From NCBI GenBank assembly GCA_964369635.1, contig CAYJGN010000036.1, positions 1 to 20,362 on the forward strand: a stretch of DNA of 20,362 nucleotides, in the 5' to 3' direction. Made by a program: the position numbers and the translations under genes. Each line of letters begins with the position of its first letter. Position 1 is the first letter of the stretch. The notes under the pieces were generated by a model. That model was not told the DNA's origin and did no database searches. It worked only from the letters and a program-made list of their open reading frames with translations. Source of the stretch: CAYJGN01 sp964369635. GTDB lineage: Bacteria; Bacillota; Clostridia; Oscillospirales; Ruminococcaceae. This document shows positions 14,768 through 20,362 of the stretch, piece by piece.

Positions 14768-15094
14768 CTATTGGTTTGTTTTCTTCTTTTTTGGTTTTGG
14801 TAGAGGGATTACATCCTCTAAAATTGAAACAACACTAAGGGTTAGCTCTCTATTTTCAATATCTAAAATATAATGCTCTTTTGCGCCGTTGTACGGTATA
14901 CCGCACTCAGACTCTGATAAAAGCGCTTCTACCTCTTTGAGCTTTTTAACATAAACAGTGCTGTCGCAGACAAGCAGAATAGGTTTATCGCTCAAATAAA
15001 CCATATATTCGCCAAACATCTTTCGATAGCGAATAGCGCCGCACCCTTGCAAACATTCTGCCACAAATTCGATATATTCCGCTGAAGTTGCCAT
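14768..15094 (-). CDS. TfoX N-terminal-domain protein
   Basis: 108 residues from the ATG that follows the tag stop by one base; GGAG inside the end of tag serves as its ribosome site. MATSAEYIEFVAECLQG, RYRKMFGEYMVYLSDKPILL, YVKKLKE and PYNGAKEHYILD match stand-alone TfoX-N domains. TfoX/Sxy controls competence in gamma-proteobacteria, but the short stand-alone form in Firmicutes has no established role. The C terminus is lysine-rich (PKPKKKKTNQ). Coupling to a DNA-repair gene is suggestive only. Confidence 0.9.
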   Translation of the reverse strand: MATSAEYIEFVAECLQGCGAIRYRKMFGEYMVYLSDKPILLVCDSTVYVKKLKEVEALLSESECGIPYNGAKEHYILDIENRELTLSVVSILEDVIPLPKPKKKKTNQ

Positions 15095-15095
15095 T

Positions 15096-15644
15096 CTACA
15101 CTCCATTTCTTCGAAAGCAATCGGTTTGATGATCATCTATAAAGCCTGCCGCTTGCAAAAAAGAATAGATTGTTGTTGAACCAACAAACTTAAACCCAAT
15201 TTTCTTCAAATCTTTCGATAGTCTGTCTGAAATGGGAGAAGTTGAGTTTTTATAATCATAATTTATTATAGGTTTACCGCCTACATATTCCCATAGAAAA
15301 TCGCTAAAACTCTGCTTTTTTTGTATCTCTAAAATGCAATTTGCGTTGTTTATCGCGGCTGCAATTTTCCCCCTATGGCGGATAATACCGGCATCTTGCA
15401 GAAGAGACGCAATCTTCTGCTCATCAAATGAAGAGACCGATTTTATATCAAAATTTGAGAAAGCTTCTCTAAAGTTTTCGCGTTTTTTAAGAATTGTTAG
15501 AAACGATAACCCCGATTGAAACAGCTCAAGGACGAGCATTTCAAATAGCTTGTTATCATCATAAACAGCTATGCCCCATTCGTTATCGTGATAATCTATG
15601 TAAATTGGGTCGTCGCTTACCCATGCGCATCTGTTTTTAACCAT
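15096..15644 (-). CDS. tag: DNA-3-methyladenine glycosylase I
   Basis: 182 residues, normal for Tag, which excises 3-methyladenine from alkylated DNA. The zinc ligands by alignment with the E. coli enzyme are Cys6 and His19 (CAW, YHDNEWG) with His172 and Cys176 (DDHQTDC). Glu40 corresponds to the E. coli base-contacting Glu38 and Tyr18 to Tyr16, while Phe48 replaces Trp46 (QSGLSF in place of QAGLSW). LKKRENFREAF, IIRHRGKIAAAINNA and GFKFVGSTTIYSFLQAAG are diagnostic. AAAGGAG precedes the ATG. First gene of a two-gene operon with the TfoX-N gene. Confidence 0.95.
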   Translation of the reverse strand: MVKNRCAWVSDDPIYIDYHDNEWGIAVYDDNKLFEMLVLELFQSGLSFLTILKKRENFREAFSNFDIKSVSSFDEQKIASLLQDAGIIRHRGKIAAAINNANCILEIQKKQSFSDFLWEYVGGKPIINYDYKNSTSPISDRLSKDLKKIGFKFVGSTTIYSFLQAAGFIDDHQTDCFRRNGV

Positions 15645-15664
15645 ATATAGCTCCTTTCTAATTA

Positions 15665-15693
15665 ATTATAGCAGATATCTGAGCTGTTCACAA
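15665..15693 (-). promoter_or_regulatory. Extended -10 promoter of tag
   Basis: On the minus strand: TTGTGA (15688-15693), 17 nt, TATAAT (15665-15670), with TG one base upstream of the -10 box. A 10-bp palindrome, CAGATATCTG (15672-15681), occupies the spacer and could bind a regulator. Confidence 0.85.
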
Positions 15694-15735
15694 CACAAAA
15701 CTTGACGATAATTGCTATACTTTTTTACATAAAAA

Positions 15736-15744
15736 TGTTATAAT
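15736..15744 (+). promoter_or_regulatory. Extended -10 promoter of the ABC exporter
   Basis: TG-T-TATAAT with the -10 hexamer at 15739-15744, 36 bp before the ATG. No good -35 box is at the right distance (TTGCTA at 15712-15717 is 21 nt away), so the TG extension probably compensates. It is divergent from the tag promoter. Confidence 0.6.
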
Positions 15745-15779
15745 TAAAAAGATAATTTATACGATAGATGAGGTGTATT

Positions 15780-16508
15780 ATGATAAAAATTAATGGAATA
15801 ACAAAAAGATACGATAAAGGCTCAAATCCTGCGGTAGATAATCTCTCGCTTGAGGTTAAACACGGGGAAATATTTGGGTTTATTGGGCCTAACGGCGCTG
15901 GTAAAACAACCACTATCAATATGATAACAGGCGTTTTTCCACCTGATAACGGCGGTATAACTATAGATGGTGTTGATATTGTTGCAAACCCGATTGAAGC
16001 GAAGATGAAGATGGGATTTGTGCCGGATAGCCATGATATTTATGATTCGCTAAAGGGATATGAATATATCGACTTTATAGCGGCAGTTTATAATACTCCA
16101 AAAGAGCAGAAGGAAGCTCGTACAAGAAAATACCTTGAGATGTTTGAGCTAACGGATGCTGCAAATGACAGAATAAAGAGCTATTCTCACGGTATGCGAC
16201 AGAAGATAATAATAACAGCTGCACTTGTTCATAATCCAAAACTTTGGATTCTCGATGAGCCGATGGTGGGTCTTGACCCTCGTTCAGCGCATCTATTAAA
16301 AGAAGAGATGAGAAACCACACAGCTCATGGGAATACCGTCTTTTTCTCGACCCATGTTCTTGAGGTTGCAGAAGCGCTATGCGATAGAATAGCAATAATA
16401 AACGGAGGAAAAATTATAGCTGTTGGAACTATCGAAGAGCTTCGCCAGTCGACCGACCAGAGCCTTGAAGAGCTCTTCTTAACGCTTACCGACAAGGAGG
16501 GTTTTTAA
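15780..16508 (+). CDS. ABC transporter ATP-binding protein (exporter type)
   Basis: 242 residues from the ATG after GAGGTG; the in-frame ATG at 15768 has no ribosome site. Walker A GPNGAGKT (36-43), signature SYSHGMRQK (about 134-142, a variant of LSGGQ seen in ABC-2 exporters), Walker B LWILDEP (155-161) and H-loop FSTHVLEVAE (His192) are all present. The protein powers substrate movement by the membrane partner encoded next, whose start abuts this stop. The substrate (lipid, peptide or drug) cannot be predicted. Confidence 0.95.
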   Translation: MIKINGITKRYDKGSNPAVDNLSLEVKHGEIFGFIGPNGAGKTTTINMITGVFPPDNGGITIDGVDIVANPIEAKMKMGFVPDSHDIYDSLKGYEYIDFIAAVYNTPKEQKEARTRKYLEMFELTDAANDRIKSYSHGMRQKIIITAALVHNPKLWILDEPMVGLDPRSAHLLKEEMRNHTAHGNTVFFSTHVLEVAEALCDRIAIINGGKIIAVGTIEELRQSTDQSLEELFLTLTDKEGF

Positions 16509-18113
16509 ATGAAAAACCTCTTTTTGCTACTTAATGTCAACTTGAAAACGTCAATCCGTATGAATAACGTGGCAACAACCCCAATTAAGAAAATAGGGTA
16601 CGGATTTTTAGTTATTTTACTTGTTTTAACTATTGGTGGCTCTTATGCCTTTGGAATGTATTACTTAGCAGAGAGTTTACCCTTAGAATATCAGGTATTC
16701 ACCTTGCTACTTGGGATTTTCTCCTCATATGTTGCGGTTATTTTTATGGGCTCATTTGCGATGTTTGGTAATATATTTGCCGCAAAAGATACGAAATACC
16801 TATTGACATTGCCGATAAGCTATAAAACTCTGTATATTTCAAAATTTTTAACTACTTATGCAACGAACAGCCTAATAGCAGTGGCGATAATGATGATTAA
16901 CGGGGTTATATACTCATTATTCGTGCAAACTAATGCTTTGTTTTTTTTGTTTCTCATTATAATAGCGCTTACTATTGCTTTCATACCGCTAACGCTTGCT
17001 TCCCTCATAGCATTTGCGATAGTCAAAATCTCGAGAGTTCTGCCGTATAAAAACTTCTTCGCGGTATTATTCTCGCTCATAGGGGTTGCAGCACTACTTG
17101 CTCTTCAGCTGTTTGTTCAGCAGGAGCTTATGAGTGGTATAACCGTTACTGCGGATATTGCGAGCTCTATTATAGATAGCGCAATGAAATACTTTCCTCC
17201 GTTTGCCTTTGCACTAAATGCTCTGACAGAGGGCTCGATTGTTGGTATGCTTTTGCATCTTGCTGTTACCGCTATATTCTTTGGTTTAACAACTCTCTTC
17301 TGCTCTTGGGGATATGCAAAGAGCGTTTCATTCTCGCAATCCTCGAGTAAAAAGAAAAAAGGTAGGGCTACCGTTTACAAGTCAACTAATTCAAAAAGCG
17401 TTATTTCTCATTTTATAATAAACGAAATTCGTGGCCTAATACGATTGCCTGTCTATGCAATTAACTCGCTAAGCGGTCTGTTTGTCGGCCCACTTATCAT
17501 AATAATGCCAACTGTAACGGCAGGTGAAGCGGTTGATTTTAGTGTTATCATTGGGAGTATACCGCTAACGCATATTCATTATCTCGTGCTTGCTGTTGCG
17601 GCAATGATGGTATTTGTTGCAAGTATAAACCCAGCTATTGCAACAATTATCTCAAGAGAGGGTAAAGCTTTCAAGCAGCTTAAAATACTACCTATTCGCC
17701 CAAATACAATTGTTCTTGGTAAATTTATCGCTTGCTACTCTATCTCATTTATAACTATAATTCTTATGGCGGTGACTGCACATATTATGTTTGAAATTGA
17801 GATAACCTATTTGCTGTTAGCGTCCTTGCTTGCGAATTTTGTTTCAATATTCCTATCTGCTATTGATGCGATAGTTGATATTTTAAGACCAAAGCTCGAC
17901 TGGGTAAACGAAGCGCGCGCTATAAAGCAAAATGCGAATGTTTTTATCTCTATGCTTATTAACTGGGTAGTGCTTGTAGGAATAGGTTTTGCAGTTGTTT
18001 TTTTCTCGATAAACTTATATGTTGTTCTTATAACATCTGCTCTGCTTGCTACTGCTTCTCTTATCGCTTTAAACAATATTGCAATAAGCAGGTTTGAAAA
18101 GATAAAAATTTAA
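16509..18113 (+). CDS. ABC exporter permease, large multi-pass membrane protein
   Basis: 534 residues, starting directly after the ATPase stop with AAGGAGGG as ribosome site. I see about 10-12 hydrophobic segments, among them IGYGFLVILLVLTIGGSYAF and FFAVLFSLIGVAALLALQLF. A hydrophilic loop around SSSKKKKGRATVYKSTNSKS separates two halves. The second half opens ISHFIINEIRGLIRLPVY and has IISREGKAFKQLKILPIRP, a cytoplasmic coupling-type segment. The pattern resembles the large putative ABC exporter permeases of Firmicutes (PF16949-like), not a classical 250-residue ABC-2 protein; that family assignment is inferred. With two homologous-looking halves, one copy may suffice for a complete pore. 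Confidence 0.9.
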   Translation: MKNLFLLLNVNLKTSIRMNNVATTPIKKIGYGFLVILLVLTIGGSYAFGMYYLAESLPLEYQVFTLLLGIFSSYVAVIFMGSFAMFGNIFAAKDTKYLLTLPISYKTLYISKFLTTYATNSLIAVAIMMINGVIYSLFVQTNALFFLFLIIIALTIAFIPLTLASLIAFAIVKISRVLPYKNFFAVLFSLIGVAALLALQLFVQQELMSGITVTADIASSIIDSAMKYFPPFAFALNALTEGSIVGMLLHLAVTAIFFGLTTLFCSWGYAKSVSFSQSSSKKKKGRATVYKSTNSKSVISHFIINEIRGLIRLPVYAINSLSGLFVGPLIIIMPTVTAGEAVDFSVIIGSIPLTHIHYLVLAVAAMMVFVASINPAIATIISREGKAFKQLKILPIRPNTIVLGKFIACYSISFITIILMAVTAHIMFEIEITYLLLASLLANFVSIFLSAIDAIVDILRPKLDWVNEARAIKQNANVFISMLINWVVLVGIGFAVVFFSINLYVVLITSALLATASLIALNNIAISRFEKIKI

Positions 18114-18218
18114 ATTATTTTTATAAGCAGTAAAGTCAAATATAGTTAGTATTTGATTTAATAACATTTTGCGAAATATTGTTTTTGCATGAGGATAATA
18201 AATTAATATATAAATAGC

Positions 18219-18255
18219 AAAAAACAGAGAACATTTACCTGTTCTCTGTTTTTTT
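18219..18255. terminator. Bidirectional terminator between the exporter and the 147-residue gene
   Basis: AAAAAACAGAGAACA and TGTTCTCTGTTTTTT form a 15-bp stem around TTTACC. There are A and T runs on both sides, so it can stop transcripts from either direction. Confidence 0.93.
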
Positions 18256-18276
18256 ATAAATATTTATTTCTACTCT

Positions 18277-18720
18277 TTATTTTTCATGCAAACAATCTAA
18301 AAAAGCATTATAAAAAGCTATCTCCTTGCTTCGCTCAAGGTTGTTACCAGCTACTTCATGCGGTGAATTTAGCATTAAATATAGCGCTCGCTTTGTTGCG
18401 GATGTTGCAGACTCGATGTCTACTCCTAAAAAGTCGTTTCCGCGCCCTAAGAGCTTATCTTGAAGTTGAAGGGTAAACATAGCGTTTATATGGGTGAGGT
18501 TACCGTCATTTTCAATGCTATTCACCCCTGTTTTCATCGCCGCAGATTCCCAAGCAGCTCTTACCGCTTCGGTAGCATTTGGAGCTAATAGCTCAAAATC
18601 ATATTGGTCACTTGTGGCATTTTGCGAAGATTGGACTTCCTCTTCGAAAATAATTTTTGTGGCCTCACTCTTGTATATCTCATATGGGTTTAACATTCCG
18701 CTTTCAAAGTTCTTAAACAT
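18277..18720 (-). CDS. Hypothetical 147-residue soluble protein
   Basis: I do not recognise this protein. The ATG is preceded by a near-perfect AAAGGAGGT, and a promoter with a dyad lies upstream, so it is very probably real. It has no signal peptide or membrane segment. The N-terminal third has MFKNFESGMLNPYEIYKSEA and EEVQSSQNATSDQYDFELL; the rest looks alpha-helical (NATEAVRAAWESAAMKTGV, SATKRALYLMLNSPHEVAG, RSKEIAFYNAFLDCLHEK). It is acidic and rich in Ala, Asn and Glu. It stands alone between a bidirectional terminator and its own promoter. Confidence 0.85.
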   Translation of the reverse strand: MFKNFESGMLNPYEIYKSEATKIIFEEEVQSSQNATSDQYDFELLAPNATEAVRAAWESAAMKTGVNSIENDGNLTHINAMFTLQLQDKLLGRGNDFLGVDIESATSATKRALYLMLNSPHEVAGNNLERSKEIAFYNAFLDCLHEK

Positions 18721-18761
18721 CGGTTACCTCCTTTTAAATAATTGATTTTTTTACCTATATA

Positions 18762-18785
18762 GTTATGATACACTATTATCATAAC
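18762..18785. promoter_or_regulatory. 9-6-9 perfect dyad, candidate operator
   Basis: GTTATGATA (18762-18770) and TATCATAAC (18777-18785) are exact inverted copies separated by 6 bp. The right arm overlaps the -10 box (18778-18783) of the promoter for the 147-residue gene, and the left arm covers the expected start of transcription. This is an ideal repressor-binding geometry. Confidence 0.6.
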
Positions 18786-18806
18786 ATAATAACAACTAAA
18801 CTACAA
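18778..18806 (-). promoter_or_regulatory. Promoter of the 147-residue gene
   Basis: On the minus strand: TTGTAG (18801-18806), 17 nt, TATGAT (18778-18783), about 57 bp before the ATG. Confidence 0.7.
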
Positions 18807-18839
18807 GTTAGTAAAACGTATAATTATTTAGCGTATTTT

Positions 18840-19187
18840 TTACGTTTTTTTCATAAAAAATTCTCGAACACCGAAAATAATAAGTAATCCGGCAAAAATC
18901 GTCCTTATTATATCTGTTTCGACAATGCTCCATATATAAAAACCAATAAGACACCCAACAATACCGCCAAAAAAAACCAAAAGAGCATATTTAAATTTTA
19001 CATAGCCATTTTTAAATCCAATACAAACAGAGATTGCCGCTGTTGGAATAAACAAAATAATAGAAGCGGTTGTCGCAAGCTTTATATCAGCCGCTAAAAA
19101 AGCGGTGAAATAAAGGGATGTTAATGACCCTCCACCAACGCCGAGTGATGTTAGAAAAGAAGATATAAGAATAATTATAAAACTCAT
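18840..19187 (-). CDS. TauE/SafE-type (TSUP) membrane protein, half-length, second half
   Basis: 115 residues with about four hydrophobic segments. It begins MSFIIILISSFLTSLGVGGG, carrying the GxGGG loop typical of each repeat of TauE/SafE proteins, followed by IILFIPTAAISVCIGFKNG. Full-length family members of about 250 residues carry two such repeats in one chain; here each repeat is a gene. The start overlaps the upstream half by 4 nt (ATGA), implying coupled synthesis in equal amounts and a heterodimeric transporter. Family members move sulfur-containing or organic anions; the substrate here is unknown. Confidence 0.9.
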   Translation of the reverse strand: MSFIIILISSFLTSLGVGGGSLTSLYFTAFLAADIKLATTASIILFIPTAAISVCIGFKNGYVKFKYALLVFFGGIVGCLIGFYIWSIVETDIIRTIFAGLLIIFGVREFFMKKT

Positions 19188-19525
19188 AAAAACAACATCC
19201 TAACCCCTGAAAAAACAAGAACTACTGCAAATACTTTTTTAAGGATCGGAACTTTTATGTTTTTGATGGCAAAGCTTCCGAGTAGTCCGCCGAGGATTGA
19301 GGGCAGGAGATAGGGTAGTGCATATGATATAGCATCTTTGCTTGATGTTAGCCGTAGGGTTATAGTTATAGCGGTTATAACAAGGATGACGCTAAGGGTT
19401 GTTATATGGCTCTCTTTCGAAGATAGACCCTGCTTTTCAAAGAACGGAATAAGTATTATCCCGCCTCCGCTTCCAACGATACCGCTTATAATTCCTGCGA
19501 AAAAGCCAAAAATAAATTTTTTCAT
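19184..19525 (-). CDS. TauE/SafE-type (TSUP) membrane protein, half-length, first half
   Basis: 113 residues from the ATG 5 nt after AAGGGGGA; an in-frame start 30 nt earlier would lie in the hairpin and lacks a ribosome site. Begins MKKFIFGFFAGIISGIVGSG, then GGIILIPFF, the conserved family loop, with about four membrane segments (one is ITTLSVILVITAITITL). It lies 41 nt downstream of tcdA and is probably co-transcribed. Its ribosome site is the 3' arm of the hairpin at 19533-19560. Confidence 0.9.
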   Translation of the reverse strand: MKKFIFGFFAGIISGIVGSGGGIILIPFFEKQGLSSKESHITTLSVILVITAITITLRLTSSKDAISYALPYLLPSILGGLLGSFAIKNIKVPILKKVFAVVLVFSGVRMLFL

Positions 19526-19532
19526 AAAAATC

Positions 19533-19560
19533 CCCCTTGCCATAAGTTTTGGCAAAGGGG
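19533..19560 (-). promoter_or_regulatory. Hairpin occluding the ribosome site of the TSUP pair
   Basis: On the minus strand CCCCTTTGCC pairs over 10 bp (one G-U) with GGCAAGGGGG, around AAAACTTAT. The 3' arm contains the ribosome site AAGGGGGA, and T5 then the ATG follow. It can be read as a translational block, or as a weak terminator between tcdA and the transporter genes. Confidence 0.6.
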
Positions 19561-19566
19561 TGAGGT

Positions 19567-20271
19567 TTATTCTGAAATTATATCGCTAATTACTTTATAA
19601 GCTAAGGTGAAACCTGCGACATTTGGAACGAAAACAGACGAGGCTGGAGGGTTTCTGCCGTGCTCAGCTGAAACAACAGTTTTCGTCGGCATTTCGGTAG
19701 AAAAAACAACAGGAAGAGAGGTTATCCCTCTTTTTTTAAGTTCTCTTCGCATAATCCTTGAAAGAGGACAGCCATAACCAGCTGTTTCCTTTATATCGCC
19801 AGATGTAACGTTTGAGGGGTTTAGCCTGTTTCCAGTGCCCATAGATGAGATAATCGGTATCCCTCTATTAACTGCTCCTTCGATTAATGCGAGCTTTGAT
19901 GAAACAGTATCGATACAGTCGATTATATAATCGACCGGTAGAGATAAAATCTCATCTAAATTTTCATCGTTTAAAAATATAGGCAGTGCCTTGGCGTTGC
20001 ATTCAGGATTTATATCAAAAACCCGCTTTAGCGCAGCAGCTGATTTATTTTCCCCCATACTGCTTCTAAGGGCTATTAGCTGTCTGTTTATATTAGTTTT
20101 AGATAGAGTATCGAAATCGAGGAGGTATAGATTTCCAATGGCGGAGCGTGCAAGCGCTTCAGTGCAAGCAGCTCCAACTCCTCCAAGTCCAACAACTAAA
20201 ACAGATGCTTTTTTTATTTTTTCGATATTGCTCTCCCCGATAAGGGCTGATGTTCTATCAAAGTATGACAT
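19567..20271 (-). CDS. tcdA: tRNA threonylcarbamoyladenosine dehydratase (TcdA/CsdL/YrvM type)
   Basis: 234 residues, normal for the family. An E1-like ThiF-fold enzyme that uses ATP to cyclise t6A37 to ct6A37 in tRNAs reading ANN codons. The dinucleotide-fold loop is VVGLGGVGAACTEALARS (GLGGVG at 28-33), followed by LLDFDTLSKTNINRQ (Asp52, Asp54, Asn62-Arg63-Gln64) and the catalytic-region Lys76. VDYIIDCIDTVSSK and the cysteine-containing GYGCPLSRIMRRELKKRGI match TcdA more than MoeB/ThiF. GGAGAA precedes the ATG by 5 nt. It is the first protein gene of a minus-strand run ending in the two TSUP halves. Confidence 0.95.
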   Translation of the reverse strand: MSYFDRTSALIGESNIEKIKKASVLVVGLGGVGAACTEALARSAIGNLYLLDFDTLSKTNINRQLIALRSSMGENKSAAALKRVFDINPECNAKALPIFLNDENLDEILSLPVDYIIDCIDTVSSKLALIEGAVNRGIPIISSMGTGNRLNPSNVTSGDIKETAGYGCPLSRIMRRELKKRGITSLPVVFSTEMPTKTVVSAEHGRNPPASSVFVPNVAGFTLAYKVISDIISE

Positions 20272-20310
20272 AAATTCTCCAATAAAAAAATACTGATATA
20301 AAAAATAAAA

Positions 20311-20362
20311 CCCACCGTGCCGTCTGCCTGCGTATTAAAACCTACCTTTCGGATAGGGTGGA
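20311..20362 (-). ncRNA. 3' end of a structured RNA, possibly 6S RNA (partial)
   Basis: On the minus strand the window enters through a hairpin, CCTATC-CGAAA-GGTAGG (20341-20357). It continues through an unpaired ACGCAGGCAGACGGCACGG stretch to GGTGGG (3' end near 20311), and then a T-rich tail, TTTTATTTTTTA. There is no protein frame. The order hairpin, spacer, GGCA, closing-stem strand resembles the 3' part of 6S RNA. As I recall, the Bacillus 6S-1 gene neighbours yrvM, the tcdA homologue. The 5' half is outside the window, so the identity is an inference. Confidence 0.4.

Noticed and set aside
18813..18848. Inverted repeat AAAACGTA/TACGTTTT as a terminator
   Set aside because: Only 8 bp, AT-rich, with a 20-nt loop; too weak to call, though it lies at the end of the TSUP genes.
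19991..20296. 101-residue plus-strand frame opposite tcdA
   Set aside because: Shadow of tcdA, which has all its expected motifs on the minus strand.

Overview
This is a chromosomal window from a low-GC, Gram-positive-type bacterium, most likely a Clostridia member (Oscillospiraceae-like gut or rumen lineage). Evidence: AT-rich intergenic DNA, strong GGAGG/AAAGGTGG ribosome sites, many sigma-A promoters (TTGnnn-N17-TATAAT), T-tailed hairpin terminators, a dgt-dnaG-sigA core cluster, PepV, YigZ, the zinc-binding form of L31, and TcdA at the right edge. A 10-N run at 6547-6556 shows it is a draft or metagenome assembly. I see no phage, transposase, CRISPR or resistance genes. Most of the window is housekeeping; the less ordinary material is at 1-178, 11100-13130, 18277-18785 and 19533-20362.

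Layout. 1-533 has no protein gene: it holds the end of a 123-bp-period repeat with strong folding potential, a quiet AT-rich stretch, and stacked hairpins downstream of a minus-strand tRNA-Leu(UAG) at 534-618. 824-1729 is a zinc-ribbon membrane protein that converges on a minus-strand YifB/ComM-type AAA+ ATPase (1903 to about 3438), whose only plausible full-length start is a non-canonical AUC. From the divergent 3440-3668 spacer, plus-strand genes run to 11061: phosphoglucomutase, ribosomal protein L31, a GNAT acetyltransferase, a YigZ/IMPACT protein (interrupted by the Ns), a dGTPase-like HD protein, DNA primase, the housekeeping sigma factor and an Rrf2-type regulator. The block from GNAT to Rrf2 is tightly packed (4-nt overlap, abutting stop/start, 8-nt overlap) and ends at a strong terminator. 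Primase and sigma factor thus form the usual macromolecular-synthesis pair, with a nucleotide-pool enzyme just upstream.

11100-13130 holds a tandem pair of paralogous, methionine-rich lipoproteins, each with its own copy of the same promoter and its own terminator. 13208-15644 is minus strand: a PepV-like dipeptidase, then a 3-methyladenine glycosylase I gene followed by a TfoX-N domain gene as a two-gene operon. Divergent from it, 15780-18113 encodes a two-gene ABC exporter (ATPase and multi-pass permease). It converges, through a bidirectional terminator, on an unrecognised 147-residue gene whose promoter carries a perfect 9-6-9 dyad. The right end, all minus strand, is TcdA (tRNA t6A to ct6A) followed by two half-length TauE/SafE-type membrane proteins. 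The ribosome site of the first half sits in a 10-bp hairpin. At the window edge, upstream of TcdA, lies what looks like the 3' end of a structured RNA, possibly 6S RNA.
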